Of a stretch of 64,000 bases of DNA, positions 15,536-24,488 are shown in pieces. Position numbers and translations under genes: made by a program. The DNA is taken from the NCBI RefSeq assembly GCF_900302505.1, contig NZ_OMOJ01000012.1, positions 16,559 through 80,558 of the forward strand. Reading direction: 5' to 3'. The notes under the pieces were generated by a model. That model made no database searches. It was not told where the DNA came from and saw only the letters and a program-made list of their open reading frames with translations. This stretch comes from Pseudoprimorskyibacter insulae. GTDB lineage: Bacteria; Pseudomonadota; Alphaproteobacteria; Rhodobacterales; Rhodobacteraceae. The first letter of the stretch is position 1. The number at the start of each line of letters is the position of its first letter.

Positions 15536-17867
15536 AAGCCAACTTGCCACGCCGGTCAGCGCCCCAAAGCGCAAGCGCCTGTCGCTGGTCTGGCTGATGC
15601 CGGTTCTGGCGGTGGTCGTGGCCGTTGCCGTTGTTGCCAAGAACTATGCCGAAAAAGGCCCGTTGATTTCGGTTTCGTTTCAGGCGGCGTCGGGCATTGA
15701 AAAGGGCCAGACCGTCGTCCGGTTCCGCGATCTTCAGGTCGGCATCGTCGAAGACATGAGCTTTGCCCCCGGCTTGACCGCCATTGAGGCGCATATCCGT
15801 CTGGACAAGAAAATCGCCGACTACGTGGACGAGTCCGCCGAATTCTGGCTGGTGGAACCGCGCGTTTCGGCGCGTGGGGTTTCGGGTCTGAACACGGTCC
15901 TGTCGGGCGTTTATATCCAAGGCAACTGGGATGCGACGCCGGGCGAAAAGGTCCAGCATTTCGTCGCCCGCAAAACGCCGCCGCTTGTCACCCATGGTGA
16001 CAACGGGTCCGTCGTGGTGCTGCGTTCGCGCGGCGACACGCAACTGTCCAATGGCGCGCCGGTGATGTTTAACGGGATTGAGGTGGGCCGCTTGGGCGAA
16101 CCCAAGCTGTCGGACACCGGATCAACCGTCACGGTTGAGGCCTTTATCGAAGCGCCGCACGACCAGCGCCTGACCACCAACACCCGGTTTTGGGACATTT
16201 CGGGCATTTCGCTGAATGTCGGGGCAGGGGGGCTTTCGGTTGATGTTGAGAGCCTTGCCGCACTGGTTGAAGGCGGCATCAGCTTTGGCACCATGGTGGC
16301 GGGCGGAGATGCGGTCCTGCCGGGCCATGTGTTCGACATCTACGACACCGAAGAACATGCCCGCGAAAACGTCTTTGACGGCGATAGCGCGGAAAACCTG
16401 CGTCTGTCGGTACTGCTAGACAACCATCAGGGCGGGCTGACCGTAGGCGGGAATGTCCGCTTTCAAGGCGCCAAGGTGGGCGAGGTCACAGACCTGAACG
16501 GCTATGTCGATCCCGAAACCCGCAAGGTGAAACTGCTGGTCGAATTTGCTGTATCGCCATCGAAGCTGGGGCTTGGGGACGACTCTGCCCTGCATATGGA
16601 CGGCTTGAAAAGCCGTGTGGCAAATGGCCTGCGGGCGCGTTTGGCCTCCGAAGGGTTGCTTGGTCAGACGGTTGTTCTGGAACTGGTCGACTTCGACGAC
16701 GTCGCCCCGGCGGAACTGGTGACCAATGTGACCGATCTGCCGCTTGTGCCAAGCGGCGAGTCAAACCTGAAAGACGCTTCGCAGACGGTGGACGGGTTGA
16801 TTGGCCGGATCAACAGCTTGCCGATCGAAGAGCTGATGAACTCAGCCATCGGCACCTTGGACGGCATTACCGCCTTCGTGGCCAGCCCCGAAGCCCGGGA
16901 AATCCCGGCCAATGCCAATGGTCTGCTAGTCGACACGCGTGAGGTCATCGCCTCGGGCGCGACGCGCAAGGCCATCCAAGACCTTCAGACCGCCGCATCG
17001 GACGTTCAGGCCCTTGTTGGCCGGATCGAGTCCAGCACCGGCCTAGACACGTTCCTGGGCGCGCTCGAACGCTCTGACAGCATCATGACCAACATTGACG
17101 CCTTCTCGGGCAAGCTGCCTGCGATTGCCGATGATATGGAGCAGATCACCGCGCAACTGGCGGCCCTGCAATTGCAGGAACTGGTCAGCGATGCCTCGGC
17201 TGCTGTGGCCGCCCTGTCCGATGTTGTGACCGACCCGAGCTTGAAGACCGTCGGCCCGGATGCGGCGGCGTCGATGGCGTCCTTGCAGCAGATCCTTGCT
17301 GATTTGGAGCAAAGCGGTCTGGTGGCCGAACTCAGCGCTGCCGCAACGAATGCCGATGGCCTTTTGTTGGATCTGCGCAGCGCCACCGCCGATGTGCCGA
17401 CGCTGGTCAATGACGCAAGCGCGGTGGTCGCCTCGATCAAGGATCTGCCGATCGAAACGGTTGTGCAATCGCTGGACCGTCTGCTGAACCGCGGCGAGGC
17501 TGTGCTATCGGCACCGGGGATCGAAGACATTCCCGTCGCCCTGCGCAACACTCTGGTCGAACTTGAAACCAGCCTGACTGCATTGCGCGAAGGCGGCGTT
17601 GTCGATAGCCTGAATGCAACGCTGAAATCTGCGCAAAGCACGATGGAGGCCATCGAAACCGCGACGGTGCAAGTGCCGGACGTGGTCGCACGCCTGAACC
17701 GTGTGGCCGGCGCGTTGGAGCAGACAATCGCGGGATACGGGCCTGAGTCGCGCCTGAACCGGGATGCTCAGAACGCCATCAACGAAGTGGCCCGCGCGGC
17801 CGAAGCGTTCCGATCCCTGGCGCGCACCATCGAACGCAATCCCAATTCTCTGATTACGGGACGATAG
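15528..17867 (+). CDS. pqiB: PqiB-like MCE-domain protein with long helical tail
   Basis: A 779-residue periplasm-spanning protein anchored by one N-terminal membrane helix (residues about 20-40). Three MCE domains follow: near residues 50-135 (SFQAASGIEKGQTVVRFRD), 155-240 (RGDTQLSNGAPVMFNGIEVG) and 285-380 (GGLTVGGNVRFQGAKVGEV). The remaining ~360 residues are predicted helical, Ala/Ser/Leu-rich, with spaced similar segments such as LPIEELMNSAI and LPIETVVQSLD. MCE rings form lipid conduits between inner and outer membrane. It is longer than PqiB of E. coli and shorter than LetB. The ATG at 15528 follows AAGGA; pqiC starts 2 nt after its stop. Confidence 0.9.
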   Translation: MDESQLATPVSAPKRKRLSLVWLMPVLAVVVAVAVVAKNYAEKGPLISVSFQAASGIEKGQTVVRFRDLQVGIVEDMSFAPGLTAIEAHIRLDKKIADYVDESAEFWLVEPRVSARGVSGLNTVLSGVYIQGNWDATPGEKVQHFVARKTPPLVTHGDNGSVVVLRSRGDTQLSNGAPVMFNGIEVGRLGEPKLSDTGSTVTVEAFIEAPHDQRLTTNTRFWDISGISLNVGAGGLSVDVESLAALVEGGISFGTMVAGGDAVLPGHVFDIYDTEEHARENVFDGDSAENLRLSVLLDNHQGGLTVGGNVRFQGAKVGEVTDLNGYVDPETRKVKLLVEFAVSPSKLGLGDDSALHMDGLKSRVANGLRARLASEGLLGQTVVLELVDFDDVAPAELVTNVTDLPLVPSGESNLKDASQTVDGLIGRINSLPIEELMNSAIGTLDGITAFVASPEAREIPANANGLLVDTREVIASGATRKAIQDLQTAASDVQALVGRIESSTGLDTFLGALERSDSIMTNIDAFSGKLPAIADDMEQITAQLAALQLQELVSDASAAVAALSDVVTDPSLKTVGPDAAASMASLQQILADLEQSGLVAELSAAATNADGLLLDLRSATADVPTLVNDASAVVASIKDLPIETVVQSLDRLLNRGEAVLSAPGIEDIPVALRNTLVELETSLTALREGGVVDSLNATLKSAQSTMEAIETATVQVPDVVARLNRVAGALEQTIAGYGPESRLNRDAQNAINEVARAAEAFRSLARTIERNPNSLITGR

Positions 17868-17869
17868 AT

Positions 17870-18415
17870 ATGAAACCCATTGCTGCCCTTTTGATTGCAA
17901 CCGCCCTTTGGGGCTGTGCGGGGGATCCTGCCCGCGTCGTCGTTGCGCCTGAAACCTCAACCATGACCGTCCGCACCACCGCGCGGTCGGTGGAAATCAA
18001 AGAAGTTTCGCTTCCGGCCTATGCCAAGGAAGACAAGATCGCCCTGCAAAACGCCGACGGGTCTGTCACGTCGTTGGAGGATTCCATTTGGGCGGATGAA
18101 CCCGAACGCGCGATGACCAACGCCTTGGTGCGCAACCTGACCGCCATCACGGGCCGGCAGATCGCCGCTTCACCCTGGCCGCTGCGCGGGTTCCCCGATG
18201 CTGAGTTGAGCGTCCGGGTTGAACAGATGTTGGTTCAGGCCGGGGCTGGCCTGCTGCTGACGGGGCAATATGCCGTTGGCTTTGAATCCGGGGCAGGGCA
18301 GATCAAGCCCTTCTCGATCACTGTACCTGTTTCCGCGACCGACCAGAACGGCGTTGCCCAAGCGCATGATGCAGCTTGGCGCCAGCTGGCGGAACGCATT
18401 GCGAAGGACCTGTAA
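17870..18415 (+). CDS. pqiC: PqiC-like outer-membrane lipoprotein
   Basis: A 181-residue lipoprotein with signal peptide and lipobox LWGC (Cys about residue 16), belonging to the ABC-type transport auxiliary family found next to MCE systems. The body contains VSLPAYAKEDKIALQNADGS and the WADEPERAMTNALVRNL segment typical of this fold. It would sit in the outer membrane as the docking partner of PqiB. It starts 2 nt after pqiB and is followed one base later by the MipA/OmpV-like gene, so all belong to one transcript. Confidence 0.88.
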   Translation: MKPIAALLIATALWGCAGDPARVVVAPETSTMTVRTTARSVEIKEVSLPAYAKEDKIALQNADGSVTSLEDSIWADEPERAMTNALVRNLTAITGRQIAASPWPLRGFPDAELSVRVEQMLVQAGAGLLLTGQYAVGFESGAGQIKPFSITVPVSATDQNGVAQAHDAAWRQLAERIAKDL

Positions 18416-18416
18416 A

Positions 18417-19166
18417 ATGCTACAGAAATTGAAGTTTGTCGCCCTTGCCGCTGGCCTTGCCTGCGCCGGGGCCGTCCATGCCGAAACCGTTGTCGATGTG
18501 CACGCGGGCCTTGGGGTCAAGTATGGCCCGGCCTATTTCGGTGCCAAGAAAATGGTTGCCGGTCCCACGGGCCGTTTGCAGGTGAACGAGTTGTCGTTCG
18601 GCAAAATGGCCTATGATGGCCGGGTTGAGAAAACGGGCTTTGGCCTGCGCGGTGGTTTCCGCTTTGTCGGCGCACGCCGGGCCTCGGACTCGCCCGAGCT
18701 GGCGGGCCTGCCTGATATTGATCCGGCGTTGGAGCTGGGACTTGGCATCGGCTATGAGGCCAAGAACTGGCGTGCCTTCGCCGATCTGCGCCAGGGTCTG
18801 GGCGGACATCACGGGCAGGTTGCCGAACTGGGCGCGGATCTGAAGCTGCCGGTATCGGACAAGCTGACCGTGACCTTTGGGCCGCGCGCGCTTTATGGCT
18901 CGGCGGATTATATGAACACCTATTTCAACGTCAGCGCGGCCTCGGCCCTGACCAGCAGCTTTGCCGCCTATTCGGGCGGCGCCGGGCTGGTGTCGACGGG
19001 CGTGTCGCTCAAGGCCAATTATGACATCAGCCCAGTTTGGCGTGTCACCTTCGGTGCGGATTACGACGTGCTGCGCGGCGATGCCGCCAAAAGCCCGATT
19101 GTACAGACCGACAAGCAGGGATCGGTGTCTGTGGTCCTAAGCCGGGCACTGCGCATCGCATTCTAA
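18417..19166 (+). CDS. MipA/OmpV-family outer-membrane protein
   Basis: A 249-residue protein with signal peptide cut after VHAE. Alternating hydrophobic beta-strand sequence with frequent Gly and aromatic residues and the C-terminal strand VSVVLSRALRIAF, ending in Phe as outer-membrane barrels do. The opening GLGVKYGPAYFGAKK is close to the MipA/OmpV pattern. The long frame opens at 18270, but the ATG at 18417 directly follows the pqiC stop and begins the signal peptide. Role in the Pqi-like operon is unknown; an outer-membrane exit or scaffold is a guess. Confidence 0.82.
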   Translation: MLQKLKFVALAAGLACAGAVHAETVVDVHAGLGVKYGPAYFGAKKMVAGPTGRLQVNELSFGKMAYDGRVEKTGFGLRGGFRFVGARRASDSPELAGLPDIDPALELGLGIGYEAKNWRAFADLRQGLGGHHGQVAELGADLKLPVSDKLTVTFGPRALYGSADYMNTYFNVSAASALTSSFAAYSGGAGLVSTGVSLKANYDISPVWRVTFGADYDVLRGDAAKSPIVQTDKQGSVSVVLSRALRIAF

Positions 19167-19171
19167 AGCAA

Positions 19172-19198
19172 ATGGCCCGCCTTGATCGGGCGGGCCAT
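19172..19198. terminator. Terminator between envelope operon and astE-like gene
   Basis: Ten-bp stem ATGGCCCGCC / GGCGGGCCAT with a 7-nt loop between two convergent stop codons. No long T run follows, so strength is uncertain. Confidence 0.7.
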
Positions 19199-19204
19199 CC
19201 TTTG

Positions 19205-20257
19205 TCAGATGATTTCGTCTTCGTCGAACATCGGGTCATCGCCCAATTGGGCGTTCAACCCTTCGACAGCATTCTCCGCCCTGACAACCGAAGCCACGCG
19301 GCCCAAGTGGAACAGGGCATCGCCTTCGTTGACAATCGGCATAACGGCGCGGCCCACAACGATGCCGTCGAACGGGGCGCGGATGTCCTTTTCCTGTTCG
19401 CCGAACGGGTCGGACACGGTGGCCATCAGATCGCCTTCGCGGACCAATTCCCCATCGGCCTTATAGAGCCGCAACAGCCCGCCCATCGGCGCACGCAGCC
19501 ATTTGGACGATGGGCAGAATTGCGGGGCGGCCTTGGGTTTCGAAACCCCCTTGGATGAGATCATATCCAAATGACGCATGACCCGCAGAATGCCTGCCAA
19601 ACCGGCCCGCACCGACAATTCATCGAACCGCAGCCCTTCGCCGGATTCATATAGCAGCACATCCTTGCCCAGATCCTGCGCCGTTTGCCGTAGCGATCCT
19701 TCACGCAGGGGCGAGCGCATGACGATGGGCGCGCCGAACACCTTTGCCAGTTCCTCGGTCCGGGGGTTGTCGGGCGAAATACGCACCTGCGGATAGTTCG
19801 TCCGGTGAATCGCCGCGGAATGCAAGTCGATCCCCAGATCGGACTTGGCCACGATTTCGTTGGTGAACAGATCGGCCAAACGCCCCGCGAGCGATCCCGT
19901 CGCGCTGCCCGGAAAGACGCGGTTCAGGTCGCGCCGGTCGGGCAGATATCGCGAATGGTTTAGAAACCCGTAGGTGTTGACGATGGGAATGGCGATCAGC
20001 GTGCCGCGCAGGGCGTTCAGGTTGGTCGCGCGCAGCAAGCGGCGCACGATCTCAACGCCGATCACCTCATCGCCGTGCACGCCGCCGCTGACAAAGATCA
20101 CCGGGCCGGGGCGTTTGCCGTGGACCACATGCGCCGACATGGTGACGGGCGTGTGGTCTGACAGAACGCTGACGGGCAGGTTTACGGTTTTCCGTTCGCC
20201 CGCCGCGATCTTGTGGCGGCCAAGCTGAAACGCCGGGCGCGGCGTCGTCTTGGGCAT
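19205..20257 (-). CDS. AstE/aspartoacylase-family zinc deacylase
   Basis: A 350-residue M14-like zinc hydrolase. Zinc ligands are seen in GGVHGDE (about residue 60) and DLHSA (about residue 145), with the substrate-site DRRDLNRVFPG between them. A C-terminal beta domain resembling a biotinyl/lipoyl fold (VREGDLMATVSDPFGEQEKDIRAPFDG) completes it. Family members remove acyl groups from N-acyl amino acids. The start is ATG at 20257, overlapping the rimK stop by one base (TGATG). It is the last gene of the mgtE-rimB-rimK-astE operon. True succinylglutamate desuccinylase is unlikely as no other ast genes are present. Confidence 0.85.
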   Translation of the reverse strand: MPKTTPRPAFQLGRHKIAAGERKTVNLPVSVLSDHTPVTMSAHVVHGKRPGPVIFVSGGVHGDEVIGVEIVRRLLRATNLNALRGTLIAIPIVNTYGFLNHSRYLPDRRDLNRVFPGSATGSLAGRLADLFTNEIVAKSDLGIDLHSAAIHRTNYPQVRISPDNPRTEELAKVFGAPIVMRSPLREGSLRQTAQDLGKDVLLYESGEGLRFDELSVRAGLAGILRVMRHLDMISSKGVSKPKAAPQFCPSSKWLRAPMGGLLRLYKADGELVREGDLMATVSDPFGEQEKDIRAPFDGIVVGRAVMPIVNEGDALFHLGRVASVVRAENAVEGLNAQLGDDPMFDEDEII

Positions 20258-21162
20258 CAACCTTTGCCCTTGGTGCGGGTCTTACCGGGGGTCGCGTTCT
20301 TTTCCAGATACTCGATCATCTTGCCAGCAATATCGAGGCCAGTGGCTTTTTCGACGCCTTCCAGACCCGGAGAGGAGTTCACCTCCATAATCACCGGCCC
20401 ATGGTTGGCGCGCAGCATGTCCACGCCGCAGGCATTCAAACCCATCGACTTGGCCGCACGAATGGCGGTTGCGCGTTCCTCGGCGGTCAACTTGACCACC
20501 TGGGCCGAGCCGCCCCGGTGCAGGTTCGACCGGAATTCGCCTTCGGCCCCGGTGCGTTTCATTGCGGCAACAACCTTACCGCCCACGACGATGGCGCGGA
20601 TGTCGGTGCCACCTGCCTCTTTGATGAACTCTTGGACCATGATGTTCACACCCGCGCCGCGGAACGCTTCGATCACGGATTTCGCGGACCGGTCGGTATC
20701 GGCCAGAACCACACCGATGCCCTGCGTTCCTTCCAGCAGCTTGATGACCAGCGGCGCACCGCCTGCCAGTTTCAGCACTTCTTCGGTTTGCTTGGGATCA
20801 TGGGCAAAGGTGGTGACGGGCAGGCCAATGCCGTCGCGCGCCAGCAATTGCATCGACCGCAGTTTATCGCGCGACCGTCCAATGGCGACGCTTTCGTTCA
20901 AGGGGTAGACGCCCATCATCTCGAACTGGCGGAGCACGGCGGTTCCGTAGAACGTGACCGAGGCCCCGATGCGCGGGATCACCGCGTCAAAGCCCGTTAG
21001 CTTTTCGCCCTGATAGTAAATTTCGGGGCGACGTGCGGCGATGTTCATATAGCACCGCAGGGTATCAATGATGTGCAATTCGTGCCCACGTTCCTCAGCG
21101 GCTTCTTTCAGACGCTTGTGGGAATACAGGTTCGCGTTGCGGGCAAGCATGGCGATTTTCAT
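20257..21162 (-). CDS. rimK: RimK-type ATP-grasp glutamate ligase
   Basis: A 301-residue ATP-grasp ligase starting [18 protein letters not shown], very typical of RimK. ATP-grasp elements: [44 protein letters not shown], and the metal site [13 protein letters not shown]. RimK adds glutamates to the C-terminus of ribosomal protein S6; relatives make N-acetylaspartylglutamate or beta-citrylglutamate. The frame extends upstream to 21318, but the ATG at 21162 begins the conserved N-terminus and overlaps the rimB stop by 4 nt. Whether S6 or a free metabolite is the substrate is not decidable here. Confidence 0.9.
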   Translation of the reverse strand: MKIAMLARNANLYSHKRLKEAAEERGHELHIIDTLRCYMNIAARRPEIYYQGEKLTGFDAVIPRIGASVTFYGTAVLRQFEMMGVYPLNESVAIGRSRDKLRSMQLLARDGIGLPVTTFAHDPKQTEEVLKLAGGAPLVIKLLEGTQGIGVVLADTDRSAKSVIEAFRGAGVNIMVQEFIKEAGGTDIRAIVVGGKVVAAMKRTGAEGEFRSNLHRGGSAQVVKLTAEERATAIRAAKSMGLNACGVDMLRANHGPVIMEVNSSPGLEGVEKATGLDIAGKMIEYLEKNATPGKTRTKGKG

Positions 21163-21653
21163 TTGGTGTCCTTTCTGCGGCGCTGGTCGGTGCGGGCGGA
21201 TAGTAGGAAAGCGCGTTTTGTGTGAACGGCGATCGCGTGATTCTTTAACGCCGTCCGACCGACGATCATGGGAAACGTCATGTTGGTCCGATCGGCAAGT
21301 GACAAATCTATGACCCATGTTTTGGCCCCGAAACGGGCCTTGGTTCGGATCACATATCGGTCTTCGGGCACGCCCGATGTGTTCTTGATGGCGCGTTCTT
21401 CGTGAACGGGGGCTTCGCGCAGGGGGCCGGGGGCGTTGTGTTCATCCACAACCCGAAACCGCACCCAAGGCTTGCCACCTTTTTCAAAGGCTTCAATATC
21501 GGTGGCATGCAACGCAGTTGTGCGTGCGCCGGTGTCGATTTTGGCTTTGATCGGGTCGATATGCAACTCGGGCAGGGTGACATATTCCATCCAGCCGATG
21601 ACCGACACCTGCCCGATGGACCGGGGTTTCTGCGGGGCGTGTTTAACAGGCAT
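21159..21653 (-). CDS. Retropepsin-like putative protease (RimB-like)
   Basis: A 164-residue protein of the so-called ATP-dependent zinc protease family, a retropepsin-like fold. The catalytic motif [13 protein letters not shown] (about residues 37-50) contains the Asp-Thr-Gly of aspartic proteases, and the second structural motif is VGRTAL near residue 140. In RimB/RimK systems this protease trims glutamate tails added by RimK. It is coupled to both neighbours: its start overlaps the mgtE stop (TAATG) and its stop overlaps the rimK start (ATGA). No metal-binding motif is evident despite the family name. Confidence 0.85.
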   Translation of the reverse strand: MPVKHAPQKPRSIGQVSVIGWMEYVTLPELHIDPIKAKIDTGARTTALHATDIEAFEKGGKPWVRFRVVDEHNAPGPLREAPVHEERAIKNTSGVPEDRYVIRTKARFGAKTWVIDLSLADRTNMTFPMIVGRTALKNHAIAVHTKRAFLLSARTDQRRRKDTK

Positions 21654-23023
21654 TAGACCAACCAGGGCATCATCAGCGATGCAAAGCTAAGAACAAAGAA
21701 GAAGCCGGCCATATCGGTGATTGTGGTCAGCAACGGGCCGCTGGCGGCGGCGGGGTCTTGGCCAAGACGTTTGAGCAGCAAAGGCACCACGCCGCCGATC
21801 GATACGGCCAGAACGGTGTTCAGCGCCAGCGCCGAACCAATGACCAGACCCAAGGCCGGATTGCCCTTCCAGATCCAAGCGACGATGCCAATCAGCAGGC
21901 CAAGCGCCACGCCGTTGATCAGACCGACCGACACCTCTTTCATCCAGACGCGCATCGCGTCCATCGGCCGCACGAGCCCAAGGCTCAGTTCGCGCATGGT
22001 GACGCCCACGGCTTGGTTGCCGGAACAGCCGCTCATGTCCGAGACCATCGGCAGGAAGACCGCCAGCGCGATGACGGCGGCAAGCGTTTCCTCATAGGCC
22101 GAGATGACCGAGGCCGCGACAACGTTCAGCACAATATTCGCCGACAGCCACGCGAGACGGCGGCGCGATCGAAGCCACAGCGGCATTGAGCGCAGTTCGT
22201 CCCCCACAAGGCCCTGACGTTTCAGGCTTTCGGTTTCGGACCGTTCCAGCACGGCGTCGGACACGGCGGTACGGGATACGACACCCACCAGAATTCCGGT
22301 TTCATCCACAACCGGAATGCCCAGGAACGGATGCTTGTCAAAGACGTCTTCCAGATCGGGCAGCGGCATATCCACCGGCACGGTCAGCGGTTCGACCATA
22401 ATGGTTGGCAGCAGGGCGCTGCGTTTGGCCGTCAGCAGGCCGCGCAGGGACACCACGCCAACCGGGCGGCCCTCTTCGTTGACGACATAGGGGTGCTGAC
22501 CGCGATAGCGTTCAAATTCCTCATCATCCGAAGCGACCCAGCGCAGAACCTTGCCCACGGTGTCCGTATCAAGGAACCGCAGCATTTCGACCATCATCAG
22601 GCCGCCGGCGGTATTGTCGTCATACTGGGCAAGGCGGCGCACGTCGTCGGCGTCTTCCTCGTCCATCTCATTCAGAATGGCCTCGGCGTCTGCGTCGTCC
22701 AATTCGCCAATCACGTCAGCCTGAATGTCCGAGTCCAGTTCCTCAAGGATCTCGGCGGCGCGGTTCGACTCCAGCATTTCGACCAGTTCGACGGCCACCT
22801 CATTGGGGGCCTCTTCGATCAGGATGGCGGCCATTTCGGCCGGCACCAGTTCGAGCACGCGCGACCGGTCGTCGACATGCAAGGTCAGCAGTTCGCGCAG
22901 GGCTTCGCTATGGGACAGCGGATCCAGAATTTCTGTGAGCAGTTCCGCATCAGATGACTGAACCGCCCCAAGAATTGCCTGTGACCGATCTGGGGCTTCA
23001 AGGGTCTCGATGTCTTGTTCCAA
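21653..23023 (-). CDS. mgtE: MgtE-family magnesium transporter
   Basis: A 456-residue Mg2+ channel: N-terminal superhelical domain with repeated acidic EELDSDIQADVIGELDD-type helices (residues 60-130), two CBS domains (about 140-265) that sense Mg2+, and five C-terminal membrane helices with the selectivity-region SGCSGNQAVGVTMRELSLG. The start is TTG at 23023 with AGGAGG 6 nt upstream, an unusual but well-supported initiation. It is the first gene of a four-gene overlapping operon with rimB, rimK and the AstE-like gene. Confidence 0.93.
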   Translation of the reverse strand: MEQDIETLEAPDRSQAILGAVQSSDAELLTEILDPLSHSEALRELLTLHVDDRSRVLELVPAEMAAILIEEAPNEVAVELVEMLESNRAAEILEELDSDIQADVIGELDDADAEAILNEMDEEDADDVRRLAQYDDNTAGGLMMVEMLRFLDTDTVGKVLRWVASDDEEFERYRGQHPYVVNEEGRPVGVVSLRGLLTAKRSALLPTIMVEPLTVPVDMPLPDLEDVFDKHPFLGIPVVDETGILVGVVSRTAVSDAVLERSETESLKRQGLVGDELRSMPLWLRSRRRLAWLSANIVLNVVAASVISAYEETLAAVIALAVFLPMVSDMSGCSGNQAVGVTMRELSLGLVRPMDAMRVWMKEVSVGLINGVALGLLIGIVAWIWKGNPALGLVIGSALALNTVLAVSIGGVVPLLLKRLGQDPAAASGPLLTTITDMAGFFFVLSFASLMMPWLV

Positions 23024-23102
23024 TTGCGCCTCCTGTTTTCTGGGTTGAATCGGCTATAAAGTACGTGATAAATTTTTGTCTATAGACAATTTTGGATTTA
23101 CT

Positions 23103-23378
23103 ATGATCTGTACTGACTATGCTAGCGTGGCCGTGCGTCTGGCCAAACTCTATTCCGAAGACTTTGGCGGGAAGGCGTCAGGCCGGTATCGCATCCCTGA
23201 AAAGATCCTTCGGGATATGATGGGGCGGCGGCGTCTGTACGAAACAGACATTCTGGCATTGCAGCGTGCGATGTCCGAAGAGGGCTATGTTCTGATCGAT
23301 ATGGACAATTTCTTTGTCGTCATGAGCGCCAATTCCTTTGTCAATTACAGACGGGTCAGCAAGGACGCGCTGGACTAA
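23103..23378 (+). CDS. Small conserved-looking hypothetical protein
   Basis: A 91-residue protein, unknown function, divergent from mgtE. It is rich in charged residues with two helix-prone regions (VAVRLAKLYSED, PEKILRDMMGRRRLYETDILALQRAM) followed by a short beta-like VLIDMDNFFVVM. No signal peptide or membrane helix. ATG 23103 has only a weak TTGGA upstream; an in-frame TTG at 23076 is possible. The stop is followed by a 173-bp gap before lysR. The arrangement suggests a small regulatory or DNA-binding-like protein, but no family can be named. Confidence 0.55.
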   Translation: MICTDYASVAVRLAKLYSEDFGGKASGRYRIPEKILRDMMGRRRLYETDILALQRAMSEEGYVLIDMDNFFVVMSANSFVNYRRVSKDALD

Positions 23379-23475
23379 CCTGCGCGCCCTTACCGGGGCC
23401 GAGCCGTGATCCGAAACTGTTCGGCGTGTCCGGTGACGCGCCTCTGACCCCCTCCCTGTGTCATCAGAATGGGAC

Positions 23476-23532
23476 TTTTGCTTGCAAAAGCAAAATTCAA
23501 AATAATAATGGATGAAACGAGAATCCGTTATT
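23476..23532. promoter_or_regulatory. Two dyads upstream of lysR
   Basis: TTTTGCTT-GCAA-AAGCAAAA (23476-23495) is a perfect 8-bp-arm inverted repeat. AATAATGGAT / ATCCGTTATT (23504-23513 and 23523-23532) is a second, with one mismatch. Both lie within 80 bp of the lysR start, as expected for LysR autoregulatory sites. The 17-mer at 23493-23509 recurs, inverted, at 12246-12262. Confidence 0.5.
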
Positions 23533-23551
23533 TTCCGATGCAGGGGCCGCG

Positions 23552-24484
23552 ATGGACATTGTTCTGATCCGCACCTTTCTGGAAGTTGCCGCAACCGGCA
23601 GTTTCGTCAATTCCGCCGAACGATTGTTCGTGACGCAATCTGCGGTCAGCCTTCGCATTCAGCGGCTTGAGGATTCGCTAGGCCGTCCTTTGTTCACCCG
23701 GTCCAAGGCCGGGGCCGAATTGACGGCGGCGGGGCGCGAGTTTGAGCGCTATGCCCTGTCGCTGATCAAGATCTGGGAAGAAGCCCGCCAGCAGGTCGCC
23801 ATTCCCGAAGGCTTTACCGAAAGCCTGACCATTGGCGCGCAGTATTCGCTTTGGCCGCGTTTGGGCTTTCGCTGGATCGATGCCTTGCAAGTGGATCGCC
23901 CACAATTGAACCTGCGGGCTGAACTGGGCATGCCCGACCGTCTGACGCGGTTTCTGATCGAAGGCGTGGTGCAGGCGGCGCTGATGTATACGCCGCAGCT
24001 CAGGCCGGGCCTGTCGACCGAACAGGTGATGGAGGAAGAGCTGATCCTTGTCGCCGGGTGGCCTGATCCGACGCTGGACCAACTTCCGGGCCGCTATGTC
24101 TTTGTCGATTGGGGGCCAGAATTTGTGCAGGCCCACGCGCTGCATCTGCCTGATCTGGTCAATCCCGGTCTGACCATGGCGCTAGGGGCGATGGCGGCGG
24201 ATTTCATCTATCGCCGGGGCAAAGCCGCCTATCTGCCCGCGCGCTACGTGGGCAGGTATCTTGAGCGGGGGGAATTGCACCTTGTGCCGGATGCCCCGAT
24301 CTTTCCCTATCCGGTCTGGGCCGTCTGGCGCGATGATCTGCCGCCCGAGATCAAGACCGCAGCTTTGCACACGCTGCATAACGTGGCGCGGCAGTTGAAC
24401 TCAGATCAGGATGAGGTGATGCACGCCCTGGAAGAAATCAGCGAAGAGGATTTGGAAATCCTCGGTCACGGTGACGAAGGCTAG
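23552..24484 (+). CDS. LysR-family transcriptional regulator
   Basis: A 310-residue regulator. The N-terminal winged helix is clear (FLEVAATGSFVNSAERLFVTQSAVSLRIQRLEDSLG, residues 6-41) and a periplasmic-binding-like effector domain follows (about 90-290). Its effector is unknown. It is convergent with the DUF6505 gene, with only 4 nt between the stops, and is not in an operon with any enzyme; candidate targets are itself and the 12.3 kb small gene that shares a motif. The C-terminal tail is acidic (EEISEEDLEILGHGDEG). Confidence 0.85.
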   Translation: MDIVLIRTFLEVAATGSFVNSAERLFVTQSAVSLRIQRLEDSLGRPLFTRSKAGAELTAAGREFERYALSLIKIWEEARQQVAIPEGFTESLTIGAQYSLWPRLGFRWIDALQVDRPQLNLRAELGMPDRLTRFLIEGVVQAALMYTPQLRPGLSTEQVMEEELILVAGWPDPTLDQLPGRYVFVDWGPEFVQAHALHLPDLVNPGLTMALGAMAADFIYRRGKAAYLPARYVGRYLERGELHLVPDAPIFPYPVWAVWRDDLPPEIKTAALHTLHNVARQLNSDQDEVMHALEEISEEDLEILGHGDEG

Positions 24485-24488
24485 GCCC

